NCBI GenBank assembly: GCA_016708105.1
Contig: JADJGJ010000001.1
Location: forward strand, 372,001 to 436,000
Length of the DNA: 64,000 nucleotides
Origin: Crocinitomicaceae bacterium
GTDB lineage: Bacteria; Bacteroidota; Bacteroidia; Flavobacteriales_D; Crocinitomicaceae
Reading direction: 5' to 3'
The notes under the pieces were generated by a model. That model did no database searches and was not told the origin of the DNA. It saw only the letters and a program-made list of their open reading frames with translations. Shown piece after piece: positions 50,226-58,371 of this stretch (position 1 is the first letter of the stretch; each line of letters begins with the position of its first letter). Made by a program: the position numbers and the translations under genes.

Positions 50226-50576
50226 ATGCTAGTAACGGTAATTAAATCAAAACTTCACCGGGTTAAAGTAACCCAGGCAGATCTCAATTATATTGGCAGC
50301 ATAACCATAGATCCTGATCTGATGGAGGCTGCAAACATGATTGAGGGTGAAAAAGTACAAATCGTCAACGTGAATAACGGTGAACGTCTTGAAACATATA
50401 TTATCACAGGCAAACGCGGCTCAGGCGAAATTTGCATGAATGGCCCCGCCGCCAGACGAGTTGCAGTAGGTGACATAATCATTGTAATTACTTATGCCAT
50501 GATGGAATTTGAAGAAGCAAAAACCTTCAAGCCAGTTTTGGTTTTCCCAAATACCGAAACAAATAAATTGAAGTAG
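50226..50576 (+). CDS. panD: aspartate 1-decarboxylase precursor
   Basis: 116 aa. Makes beta-alanine for pantothenate and CoA. The proenzyme self-cleaves between Gly24 and Ser25 (NYIGSITIDP), leaving a pyruvoyl group; Lys8 in VIKSKLHRVKVTQADL and Tyr58 region are also kept (GERLETYIITGKRGSG). Length normal. Other pan genes are not adjacent. Confidence 0.94.
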   Translation: MLVTVIKSKLHRVKVTQADLNYIGSITIDPDLMEAANMIEGEKVQIVNVNNGERLETYIITGKRGSGEICMNGPAARRVAVGDIIIVITYAMMEFEEAKTFKPVLVFPNTETNKLK

Positions 50577-50633
50577 CTTCAAATAAACCGGTAGAAATGG
50601 CGTTATCCATCATTATATAAGAATTAACTACCG

Positions 50634-51704
50634 GTGAAGAATAAGCTTTTTGCCATCCTGAAACTTCTCATACCGCTTGCTTTTGGGCTTTTTCTCATTT
50701 GGCTATTCTATGACGCCTTGTGTGAGAAAGAAAAAATTCAATTGTTCAATGCTTTTGGCCAAGCCGATTATATGTGGGTGGGCATTTCTTTGATTTTTGG
50801 ATTTGCCAGTCATATCTCACGTGCTTATCGTTGGAAATATATGTTAACTCCAATGGGTTATCAAGTTAATTTCTGGAACTCATACCATGCCGTGATGATT
50901 AGCAATTTTGTAAATCTTGCGTTTCCGAGGGCAGGTGAAATTTCTAGAGCAGCAGTGATTTCTAAAACTGAAAAAATTCCTTTTCAAAAAGGGTTTGGAT
51001 CCATACTGGCTGAGCGAGCTGTAGATGTGGGTATGTTGGGTTTGGTTACCATCATTGGTATCGCTTTTCAATTTGATAAGTTTGATTTATTTCAGCATAA
51101 ACTAGATGTTCTCAAAGAGGGTGCTGTTGGTAGTTGCGGAAATTTGTTCCTCTTCAACCTTTTTGCAAAAGTGGTGATGTACGGTATCATTCTGGCAATT
51201 GTTGCCGTTATTGGAGTCTACATTTTTAGAAAAAAATTCAGAGAACGCATTCGTCATTTTGTCAAAGGAATTATTGAAGGGGTGATTGCTATTTTCAAGA
51301 TGAAGAAAAAAATGAAATTTATTTTTCACACCTTCTTTATCTGGGCCATGTATATATGCATGTTCAGTATTTGTTTTTTCTCACTTGATTCAACCGCAAA
51401 TTTAGGACTTGATGCCATGTTACCCGGTTTTGTTGCGGGTACGGTGGGTATCATTTTAGTACAAGGGGGTATTGGAATTTATCCTGCCGCTGTGGGTATG
51501 ATCATCACAATTTATATGGATCCAACCGGCACTATGAATATGCACCCTGAAGCGCTGGCTTTAGGATGGATAATCTGGACATCACAAACAGCCATGATGG
51601 TAATACTCGGCCTCATTTCTATGGCACTGAATGGTAAAAATGTTACCTTTGATGCTGATGAATCACTGGTCTCTGCTTCAGAAAAAGATAGTATCACGGA
51701 ATGA
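50634..51704 (+). CDS. lysylphosphatidylglycerol synthase-type transmembrane (flippase-like) protein
   Basis: 356 aa, about eight membrane helices, matching the UPF0104/LPG_synthase_TM family (HISRAYRWKYMLTPMGY, ISNFVNLAFPRAGEISRAAV, GSILAERAVDVGMLGLVT, GTVGIILVQGGIGIYPAAVG). Family members are linked to lipid flipping; no aminoacyl-transfer domain is attached. Start is GTG at 50634. It is followed in the same direction by the hldE-domain gene, whose start overlaps it by 47 bases. Confidence 0.85.
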   Translation: MKNKLFAILKLLIPLAFGLFLIWLFYDALCEKEKIQLFNAFGQADYMWVGISLIFGFASHISRAYRWKYMLTPMGYQVNFWNSYHAVMISNFVNLAFPRAGEISRAAVISKTEKIPFQKGFGSILAERAVDVGMLGLVTIIGIAFQFDKFDLFQHKLDVLKEGAVGSCGNLFLFNLFAKVVMYGIILAIVAVIGVYIFRKKFRERIRHFVKGIIEGVIAIFKMKKKMKFIFHTFFIWAMYICMFSICFFSLDSTANLGLDAMLPGFVAGTVGIILVQGGIGIYPAAVGMIITIYMDPTGTMNMHPEALALGWIIWTSQTAMMVILGLISMALNGKNVTFDADESLVSASEKDSITE

Positions 51705-52173
51705 TTTAATCACTCAGGTGAAACTGTTGCAATCACAACAGAAAAAAATTGTTTTTACAAACGGCTGCTTTGACATTCTACACAAAGGTCATGTACAGTA
51801 TTTGAATATGGCGGCAGATTTGGGTGATGTGCTGATAGTTGCTGTGAATAGTGATGCATCTGTGCGCAGACAAGGTAAGGGAGATGATCGTCCGGTAAAT
51901 GATTTTCAAGCAAGAGCAACTGTATTGGCCAGTTTGGGTTGCATTAATTTTGTTGTTGAATTTGATGATGATACCCCGCTGGCACTGATTGAAAATCTCA
52001 TTCCTGATGTGCTGGTGAAAGGCGGAGATTATGATCCTCATGAAAAAAATCCTGAATCAAAAAAATACATTGTAGGCAGAGAAGTTGTTCTTGAAAACAA
52101 CGGAAAGGTAGAAGTGATTGATTTGGTACAAGGATATTCAACGACAAATCTTATTCAAAAATTAAAACGATGA
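51658..52173 (+). CDS. D-glycero-beta-D-manno-heptose 1-phosphate adenylyltransferase (HldE C-terminal-type)
   Basis: About 171 aa. Nucleotidyltransferase with the HXGH motif in GCFDILHKGHVQYLN, the K in VKGGDYDPHE, and R in the SVRRQGKGDDRPV stretch. Stand-alone equivalent of the C-terminal domain of HldE (RfaE2), making ADP-heptose-type intermediates for LPS. The ATG at 51658 puts the conserved KIVSRNDLITQVKLL start inside the protein; a GTG at 51718 is less likely. Overlaps the gene before by 47 bases and the MazG-like gene by 4 (ATGA). Confidence 0.88.
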   Translation: MNHWSLLQKKIVSRNDLITQVKLLQSQQKKIVFTNGCFDILHKGHVQYLNMAADLGDVLIVAVNSDASVRRQGKGDDRPVNDFQARATVLASLGCINFVVEFDDDTPLALIENLIPDVLVKGGDYDPHEKNPESKKYIVGREVVLENNGKVEVIDLVQGYSTTNLIQKLKR

Positions 52174-52496
52174 CCATTGCAGAAGCACAAAAATTAGTTG
52201 ACGATTGGATCAAAACATATGGTGTCCGCTATTTCAATGAGCTAACCAATATGGCACAACTTACTGAAGAGGTTGGAGAAGTAGCCCGAATAATTGCACG
52301 GAGGTATGGTGAACAATCAGAAAAAGAATCAGACAAAGCAAAAGATTTGGGAGATGAAATGGCTGATGTGCTTTGGGTATTAATTTGTCTTGCTAACCAA
52401 ACCGGTGTGAATCTAGAAGAAGCTCTCAAAAAAAATCTGGACAAAAAAACAAAAAGAGATCATTCAAGACATCATGAAAATGATAAACTGAAATAG
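52170..52496 (+). CDS. MazG-like nucleotide pyrophosphohydrolase
   Basis: 108 aa. All-alpha NTP-PPase fold: EEVGEVARIIARRYG and ELGDEMADVLW-like segment (DLGDEMADVLWVLICLANQ) give the EEXXE and EXXD metal-binding sets. Hydrolyses nucleoside triphosphates to monophosphates and PPi, a house-cleaning activity. The start overlaps the adenylyltransferase stop by 4 bases, so both are on one transcript. Confidence 0.88.
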   Translation: MTIAEAQKLVDDWIKTYGVRYFNELTNMAQLTEEVGEVARIIARRYGEQSEKESDKAKDLGDEMADVLWVLICLANQTGVNLEEALKKNLDKKTKRDHSRHHENDKLK

Positions 52497-52540
52497 TCAT
52501 TCATTTTCTTCTGAACATTGGAAATACTGAAAACCTGATT

Positions 52541-52586
52541 GTGGTGATTGTGGTGATGCGATTAATCGCATCACCACAATCACCAC
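52541..52586. repeat. 46-base perfect palindrome
   Basis: Two 23-base arms with no spacer, beginning GTGGTGATTGTG and centred on GATTAATC. An outer TGATT/AATCA pair (52536-52540 and 52591-52595) extends it after a 4-base interruption. It lies 45 bases after the MazG-like stop and 11 bases before the IS256 target duplication. Could be a transcript hairpin or a REP-like unit. Confidence 0.9.
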
Positions 52587-52630
52587 CTACAATCACCAAT
52601 GATGAGGTAGCATCTCAAAAAGTGTAAGGC

Positions 52631-52694
52631 CAAAAGTTATTCTGAAATTTTTTGACCTTTAACAGTCAAAAAAAATTTCGGAAATAACTTTTTG
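52631..52694 (+). promoter_or_regulatory. long hairpin in IS256 leader
   Basis: Arms CAAAAGTTATTCTGAAATTT... (52631-52656) and ...AAATTTCGGAAATAACTTTTTG (52665-52694, quoted in part) are mutually complementary with few mismatches and enclose loop CTTTAACA. It ends 21 bases before the transposase ATG. RNA arriving from outside the element would fold it, and could hide the ribosome site or end transcription. Confidence 0.75.
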
Positions 52695-52715
52695 GGTGGC
52701 TTTAACACATAATGT

Positions 52716-53912
52716 ATGAAAAAAGAGGAATTATTAACTAAAGAATTTTTAAAGCAGTTCAAGACAGGAGATGCCTTGAATAGTTTTATTGAAGAGCTTC
52801 AGAAACGGGGCATAGAACAGTTATTAGAAGGTGAAATGGATGCTCACCTTGGTTATGAAAAACATGAAAGATCCGATGGTAAAAATGCCAGAAACGGTCA
52901 CATAACCAAGCGACTCAAAACCAAAGAAGGCGAAATGGAGGTAAAAGTGCCACGCGATCGCCAGTCAGAATTTAACCCTATTCTGGTTCCAAAACGCAAG
53001 AGCATGGTTGAGGGTGTAGAGAATATTATTGTCTCAATGTATGCCAAAGGAATGTCCGTGAGCGATATTGAAGAACAGATTCGAGAGCTCTACAATTTTG
53101 ATGTGTCAACATCTACAATATCTCGCATTACCGAGCGTGTATTGAGCGATGTGAGTGCCTGGCAAAATCGTGCTCTTGATCCGGTCTATCTCGTAGTTTG
53201 GATGGATGGTATTGTTTTCAAGGTTCGAGAAAACTCAAGAGTGGTTGAAAAAACGGTTTACATTGCAATTGGACTTAATATTGATGGTAAAAAAGAAGTG
53301 CTTGGAATGTGGCTTGGAAAAAATGAATCTGCTGCCTTTTGGATGTCCGTACTGACTGACTTGAAAGCCAGAGGCGTAAGAGATATACTCATCACAGCTA
53401 CCGATAATCTCAAGGGATTTACAGAAACTATCCGTGCTATTTTTCCCGAATCAACAAAACAAATCTGCGTGGTACACCAAATACGAAACTCTTGCAAGTA
53501 CGTTTCCTACAAAGACAGGAAAGAGTTCTCAGCTGATATGAAACATATTTACAATGCTCCAAACCGTGATGCTGCCGCTATCGCTCTAGATGACCTTGAA
53601 AAAAAATGGGGCGGTAAATACGGTTATGCTATTAAAAGTTGGCGCGCCAACTGGGAGGAACTAACTGCGTTTCTTGACTTCCCGGTTGAAATCAGAAAAA
53701 TTATTTATACAACCAATGTTATTGAAAATCTGAACGGAAAAATCAGAAAGTACACTAAAAATAAACTATCATACCCGACAGACGATGCCGTAATCAAATC
53801 CGTTTTTTTAGCAATAAGAGAAGCAACAAAACGATGGACCATGCCCATCAGAAGTTGGGGTGAAATATTAAATCAATTTATGATTATTTTTGGAGAAAGA
53901 ATTAAACCGTAG
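52716..53912 (+). CDS. IS256-family (mutator-type) transposase
   Basis: 398 aa. DDE catalytic residues of the family are seen: Asp in VVWMDGIVFKV (near 168), Asp in ITATDNLKGF (near 228) and Glu in YTTNVIENLNGKIRK (near 345); the CVVHQIRNS motif (C..H) between them is typical. N-terminal GEMDAHLGYEKHERSDGKNA and VPRDRQSEF are landmarks. Intact and full length, so transposition is plausible. Confidence 0.94.
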   Translation: MKKEELLTKEFLKQFKTGDALNSFIEELQKRGIEQLLEGEMDAHLGYEKHERSDGKNARNGHITKRLKTKEGEMEVKVPRDRQSEFNPILVPKRKSMVEGVENIIVSMYAKGMSVSDIEEQIRELYNFDVSTSTISRITERVLSDVSAWQNRALDPVYLVVWMDGIVFKVRENSRVVEKTVYIAIGLNIDGKKEVLGMWLGKNESAAFWMSVLTDLKARGVRDILITATDNLKGFTETIRAIFPESTKQICVVHQIRNSCKYVSYKDRKEFSADMKHIYNAPNRDAAAIALDDLEKKWGGKYGYAIKSWRANWEELTAFLDFPVEIRKIIYTTNVIENLNGKIRKYTKNKLSYPTDDAVIKSVFLAIREATKRWTMPIRSWGEILNQFMIIFGERIKP

Positions 53913-53984
53913 CCGGAACTACTTACACACTTTTAGGGATACTGTCAATGATGAACTAAATAAACTTTAATTTCCTTTACCTAC

Positions 53985-54626
53985 CTAAGGACAAGTAGTA
54001 ACCGGATTACCACAAATCCATTCATTACTGATCCATCCTTCAACAGCACCATCACACGTTTCACATTTCACTTTGACAAAATCAAAATATGCGGAGAGAA
54101 TTCTTATAGAAGATTCTGTTTTTATTTCGCCTACTTTGAATTCATCATTTTCTTCTGGATGTTTATACACCGGAATTTTCTGATCTCCATAATTTCTTGT
54201 CATTGCTCCTATCACGCTGTGGTGAATCCAGCCTGAAGTTTTGTCAAGAGGAGTTTCGTTGAATGAAACCAAATCATCAAATTCAAACCAGCCATCTTCA
54301 ACTTTTTTGAGCGTTATCATATAGTCATCACCTTTGGATAGTTTTTGAATTATTTTGCCGTTTGGCTTATTCCTAACGTTGGTAGGGCCATTGGGATCTG
54401 GGTCGTTGACATAAGCGCGAAGTTCAAAATTTTCAAAGCCTGTGCTGTCATAGTTGAATTCGGCTTCTGTTACTGTTTCAGTAATTTGAACAGCAGTATC
54501 AGTTTGTGATTCTGTGTTACTGTTTTGTTGTTGGGCAGATTCTGTTGGACTTGTTTGAGCATCATTTCCGCAAGAAAACAAGAAAGCACTCATGCTGATT
54601 GTTGAGATCAATAATTTCAATTTCAT
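53985..54626 (-). CDS. lipoprotein with SH3-like domain
   Basis: About 213 aa starting MKLKLLISTISMSAFLFS before the lipid Cys (54626); the longer reading to 54701 has a second, unlikely hydrophobic front. Ser/Gln/Thr-rich linker (about 22-60), then SH3-like strands (FELRAYVNDPDPNG, NVRNKPNGKIIQKLSKGD, WFEFDDLVSF, GWIHHSVIGAMT) and a final VKVKCETCDGAVEGWISNEW with paired Cys. The NVRNKPNG motif is typical of bacterial SH3 type 3. Role unknown, possibly cell-wall or ligand binding. Confidence 0.78.
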   Translation of the reverse strand: MKLKLLISTISMSAFLFSCGNDAQTSPTESAQQQNSNTESQTDTAVQITETVTEAEFNYDSTGFENFELRAYVNDPDPNGPTNVRNKPNGKIIQKLSKGDDYMITLKKVEDGWFEFDDLVSFNETPLDKTSGWIHHSVIGAMTRNYGDQKIPVYKHPEENDEFKVGEIKTESSIRILSAYFDFVKVKCETCDGAVEGWISNEWICGNPVTTCP

Positions 54627-54692
54627 AGAATATAGGTGAAGAGGTTCAGACCAAAGTACGAAAAAAATCAAGACAAATGACGGCAATTCTTT

Positions 54693-54749
54693 GTCAGACA
54701 TAGGCTGACGGAATGAACCTGATTTTTACTCAATTCTGACGATATGTCA
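54693..54749. promoter_or_regulatory. TGAC/GTCA inverted-repeat sites upstream of dnaK
   Basis: GTCAG-N7-CTGAC at 54693-54709 and TGAC-GATAT-GTCA at 54737-54749, and lone TTGACGG and CTGAC half-sites near 54764-54780. No CIRCE element (TTAGCACTC...GAGTGCTAA) is present. A sigma-54-like TGGCAT-N5-TTGA is at 54815-54829. Sites are proposed, not recognised as a named regulon. Confidence 0.35.
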
Positions 54750-54889
54750 CATGTTCAGCCCTTTATTGACGGCTTATCTGACAAAAACCAGCGTTTGAAT
54801 GCGTGTTTTATCACTGGCATGCCAATTGAGAATGACATGCGGGGAATTAAAAAAACCAAAACGAAGTAAAAACAAAAAACACGTTTAAT

Positions 54890-56794
54890 ATGAGTAAGAT
54901 TATTGGAATCGACTTAGGAACTACAAACTCTTGTGTATCTGTGATGGAGGGTAATGAACCAGTTGTAATTACTAATGCCGAAGGAAAAAGAACAACACCT
55001 TCCATTGTTGCATTTGTTGATGGAGGAGAACGCAAAGTGGGTGATCCGGCAAAGCGTCAGGCTATCACAAACCCTACGAAAACGATTTATTCAATTAAAC
55101 GTTTCATGGGTATTTCATTTGATCAGGCATCTAAGGAGGTTGCCCGTGTGCCTTATGAAGTAGTAAAAGGAGACAACAATACACCGCGTGTAAAAATCGG
55201 AGATAGACAATATACCGCCCAGGAAATTTCTGCCATGATTCTTCAGAAAATGAAAAAAACAGCAGAAGATTATCTAGGGCAAGAAGTGACAGAAGCGGTA
55301 ATTACCGTACCTGCTTATTTCAATGATGCTCAGCGTCAGGCTACCAAAGAGGCAGGTGAAATTGCTGGATTAAAAGTGAAAAGAATCATCAACGAACCAA
55401 CTGCCGCAGCGCTGGCTTATGGTCTTGACAAAAAAAATAAAGATCAGAAAATTGTAGTGTTTGACTTTGGTGGTGGTACGCATGACGTATCTGTACTTGA
55501 ATTAGGTGATGGTGTATTTGAAGTATTGTCAACTGATGGTGATACACACCTTGGGGGTGATGATGTGGATGATAAAATTATCAACTGGCTGGCTGAAGAA
55601 TTTAAAAAAGATGAAGGCATTGATCTGAGAAAAGATCCAATGGCATTGCAACGTTTGAAAGAAGCGGCTGAAAAAGCAAAAATTGAATTGTCATCTTCTT
55701 CAACAACTGAAATCAACCTGCCTTACATTATGCCGGTTGATGGAATTCCAAAACACTTGGTGCGCACTTTATCACGAGCCATGTTTGAACAGTTGATTGA
55801 TGATTTGATTAAAAGAACAATTGAACCATGTAAATCAGCACTGAAAAATGCAGGTCTTTCTACTTCTGATATTGATGAGGTAATTTTAGTAGGTGGTTCT
55901 ACCAGAATTCCGGCGATACAAGAAGCGGTTAAAAAATTCTTTGGAAAAGAACCTTCAAAAGGAGTGAACCCGGATGAGGTAGTTGCAGTAGGTGCAGCAA
56001 TTCAAGGTGGTGTATTGACCGGTGAAGTGAAAGATGTTTTGTTACTTGATGTAACTCCACTTTCATTAGGAATTGAAACAATGGGCGGTGTGATGACAAA
56101 ATTAATTGAAGCCAACACAACTATTCCAACAAAAAAGTCAGAAGTATTTTCTACCGCTGCAGATAATCAAACAGCAGTTGACATTCATGTGCTGCAAGGT
56201 GAACGTCCAATGGCGGCTGATAACAGAACACTTGGAAGATTTCAGTTATCTGACATTCCACCGGCGCGCAGAGGGACACCACAAATTGAAGTGACTTTTG
56301 ATATTGATGCAAACGGAATCATGAGCATTTCAGCAAAAGACAAAGCAACCGGAAAACAACAATCCATTAAAATTGAATCGTCATCCGGATTATCACAGGC
56401 TGAAATTGATAGAATGAAAGCTGAAGCAACTGCGAATGCTGACTCAGACAAACAGCGTCGTGAAGAAGCAGATAAATTGAACGCGGCCGATGCATTAATT
56501 TTCCAAACAGAAAGACAATTGAGTGAATACGGAGATAAAATTCCGGCAGATAAAAAGGCACCGATTGAAACTGCATTAGCTGATTTGAAAGCTGCACATC
56601 AAGCAAAAGATTTCGCCAGAATGGAGACCGCTATGCAAACCTTGAACAATGTTTTCCAGGCAGCAAGTCAGGATATGTACGCCAATACCGGCGGCACTGA
56701 AGGAGGACCAGAAGCTGGAGCAGATACCAATACCGGTTCAGGTAACAGCGCAGAGGCTGAAGATGTAGATTTTGAAGAGGTGAAAGACAAATAA
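54890..56794 (+). CDS. dnaK: molecular chaperone DnaK (Hsp70)
   Basis: 634 aa. ATPase domain (1-380: IGIDLGTTNSCVSVMEG, YSIKRFMG, TVPAYFNDAQRQATKEAGEI, INEPTAAALAYGL, VFDFGGGTHDVSVLELGDG), then substrate-binding domain with LLLDVTPLSLGIETMGGVMT and lid helices, ending in EDVDFEEVKDK. The phosphate loop reads FGGGTHD instead of the common LGGGTFD, a form I associate with this phylum. No grpE or dnaJ follows. A strong hairpin terminator closes it. Confidence 0.97.
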   Translation: MSKIIGIDLGTTNSCVSVMEGNEPVVITNAEGKRTTPSIVAFVDGGERKVGDPAKRQAITNPTKTIYSIKRFMGISFDQASKEVARVPYEVVKGDNNTPRVKIGDRQYTAQEISAMILQKMKKTAEDYLGQEVTEAVITVPAYFNDAQRQATKEAGEIAGLKVKRIINEPTAAALAYGLDKKNKDQKIVVFDFGGGTHDVSVLELGDGVFEVLSTDGDTHLGGDDVDDKIINWLAEEFKKDEGIDLRKDPMALQRLKEAAEKAKIELSSSSTTEINLPYIMPVDGIPKHLVRTLSRAMFEQLIDDLIKRTIEPCKSALKNAGLSTSDIDEVILVGGSTRIPAIQEAVKKFFGKEPSKGVNPDEVVAVGAAIQGGVLTGEVKDVLLLDVTPLSLGIETMGGVMTKLIEANTTIPTKKSEVFSTAADNQTAVDIHVLQGERPMAADNRTLGRFQLSDIPPARRGTPQIEVTFDIDANGIMSISAKDKATGKQQSIKIESSSGLSQAEIDRMKAEATANADSDKQRREEADKLNAADALIFQTERQLSEYGDKIPADKKAPIETALADLKAAHQAKDFARMETAMQTLNNVFQAASQDMYANTGGTEGGPEAGADTNTGSGNSAEAEDVDFEEVKDK

Positions 56795-56831
56795 GTATTT
56801 CCTTGGTTTACTTACAATAATTAGCACAAAA

Positions 56832-56870
56832 AAAACCGCCCGTTCTGAAAAGAGCGGGCGGTTTTCATTT
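56832..56870 (+). terminator. Rho-independent terminator of dnaK
   Basis: CCGCCCGTTCT and AGAGCGGGCGG (56836-56846 and 56851-56861) enclose tetraloop GAAA, with A-rich bases before and TTTTCATTTT after. Strong GC stem 38 bases after the dnaK stop. Confidence 0.92.
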
Positions 56871-57049
56871 TCTAGTTCCACCAGAAATTTATTCAATCAC
56901 CACCTTCATCACCGAAATAGAATTTTCATTATCAAAGACGGTTGGCACAAGTGAAATTTTTACGGGGAGTTTGACCGTGGTTAGGTAAAATCAGCGTGAG
57001 TGAGAGAGTGAGAGCGTGCAATAAAGCCAATAGGTTAAATTTGTATTTA

Positions 57050-58351
57050 TTACAACGACCAATACTCAATACCCTTAATTTTATTGCGGTAAATACCTTT
57101 GAGGTCAACAATTAAACCTTTGTCACCGCGCAGCATTTTTCTCAAATCATTTTCAGAATAATTTGAATACTCTTTGTGATTTACGGCAATGATGATGGCG
57201 TCATAATCATTAGATGGTTTTTCACATAAGTTGAATCCGTATTCATGATAGACTTCTTTTGAATCAGCATGCGGGTCAATTACGTCAACCTTGCAGGCAA
57301 ACGATTCCAATTCTGAAATCACGTTCACTACTTTTGAATTGCGTATGTCTGATACATCTTCTTTGAATGTTGCACCCATGATCAGCACTTTAGATTCCAT
57401 TGGATTTTTACCTTGTGCAATCATTTTTTTTACGGTTTGTTTACCAACATAAAATCCCATGCTGTCATTTACATAACGACCAGAGTTGATAATTTTTGCG
57501 TGGTAACCCAATTGTTTTGCTTTGTGGGTAAGGTAATACGGGTCAACGCCAATGCAGTGTCCACCCACTAAACCGGGTTGAAATTTCAGAAAATTCCATT
57601 TTGTTCCGGCTGCCTCTAATACATCGTAGGTGTTAATGCCAAGGCGGTTGAAGATAATGGAGAGTTCATTGATCAGTGCAATATTTACATCACGTTGTGT
57701 GTTCTCTATAATTTTTGCAGATTCGGCAACTTTGATTGAAGCAGCACGGTGAACCCCGGCCTTAACAACCAGTTCATACACCTTTGCAACTTGCTCTGCT
57801 GATTCTTCACTACAACCTGAAGTTACTTTTACAATGGATGAAAGAGTATGCACTTTATCACCCGGATTAATCCGCTCAGGTGAGTAACCAACTTTGAAAT
57901 CTGATCTGAATTTTAATCCTGATTCTCGTTCAAGAATTGGAATACAATCTTCTTCAGTACAGCCGGGATAAACGGTTGATTCGTACACAACATAATCACC
58001 TGCTTTGAGCACTTTACCAACGGTGCGGCTTGCGCCAATCAATGGAGTAAGATCAGGTAAATTACTTGCATCAATGGGAGTTGGAACAGCAATGATAAAA
58101 AAAGTAACATCACTCAAATCATGAATGTTTTCTGAAAATTCTATATCACATCCTTCAAAATCTTTTGATGCTAATTCGTTGCTGGGATCAATTTTATTGC
58201 GCATCATGTCAACGCGTTTTTCATTGATGTCAAATCCAACTACTTTAATTTTTTTAGCAAACTCAAGTGCAATTGGAAGACCTACATATCCTAAACCAAT
58301 CACGGCTAATTTGGTTTCTTTTTTTACCAGTTTTTCGTAAATGCTGCTCAT
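57050..58351 (-). CDS. UDP-N-acetylhexosamine 6-dehydrogenase (WbpO/TviB type)
   Basis: About 433 aa starting MSSIYEKLVKKETKLAVIGL. Oxidises the C6 alcohol of a UDP-N-acetyl sugar to a uronic acid with two NAD. Seen: NAD motif AVIGLGYVGLPIALEF, VVYESTVYPGCTEEDCIPIL, catalytic Cys in GGHCIGVDPYYLTHKAK and the C-terminal DPHADSKEVYHEYG. The TVYPGCTEEDC form fits the TviB/WbpO group rather than UDP-glucose dehydrogenase. Last gene of the nucleotide-sugar operon. Confidence 0.88.
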   Translation of the reverse strand: MSSIYEKLVKKETKLAVIGLGYVGLPIALEFAKKIKVVGFDINEKRVDMMRNKIDPSNELASKDFEGCDIEFSENIHDLSDVTFFIIAVPTPIDASNLPDLTPLIGASRTVGKVLKAGDYVVYESTVYPGCTEEDCIPILERESGLKFRSDFKVGYSPERINPGDKVHTLSSIVKVTSGCSEESAEQVAKVYELVVKAGVHRAASIKVAESAKIIENTQRDVNIALINELSIIFNRLGINTYDVLEAAGTKWNFLKFQPGLVGGHCIGVDPYYLTHKAKQLGYHAKIINSGRYVNDSMGFYVGKQTVKKMIAQGKNPMESKVLIMGATFKEDVSDIRNSKVVNVISELESFACKVDVIDPHADSKEVYHEYGFNLCEKPSNDYDAIIIAVNHKEYSNYSENDLRKMLRGDKGLIVDLKGIYRNKIKGIEYWSL

Positions 58352-58371
58352 AAATTTATCTGACAAAATAA

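Larger units (their letters stand above)
52606..53946 (+). mobile_element. complete IS256-family insertion sequence, about 1.34 kb
   Basis: Contains a mutator-type transposase gene (52716-53912). Imperfect terminal inverted repeats: left GGTAGCATCTCAAAAAGTGT (52606-52625) and right 53927-53946, whose reverse complement is GACAGTATCCCTAAAAGTGT; 15 of 20 bases agree. An 8-base direct repeat AATGATGA flanks it (52598-52605 and 53947-53954), the length this family makes. If the preceding C is included the repeat is 9 bases. The intact ends and duplication point to a recent insertion. Confidence 0.92.

Noticed and set aside
56889..56990. 33-codon minus-strand open frame ending in SVMKVVIE
   Set aside because: It could be the tail of a lost gene, but there is no start and no recognisable domain; too short to support.
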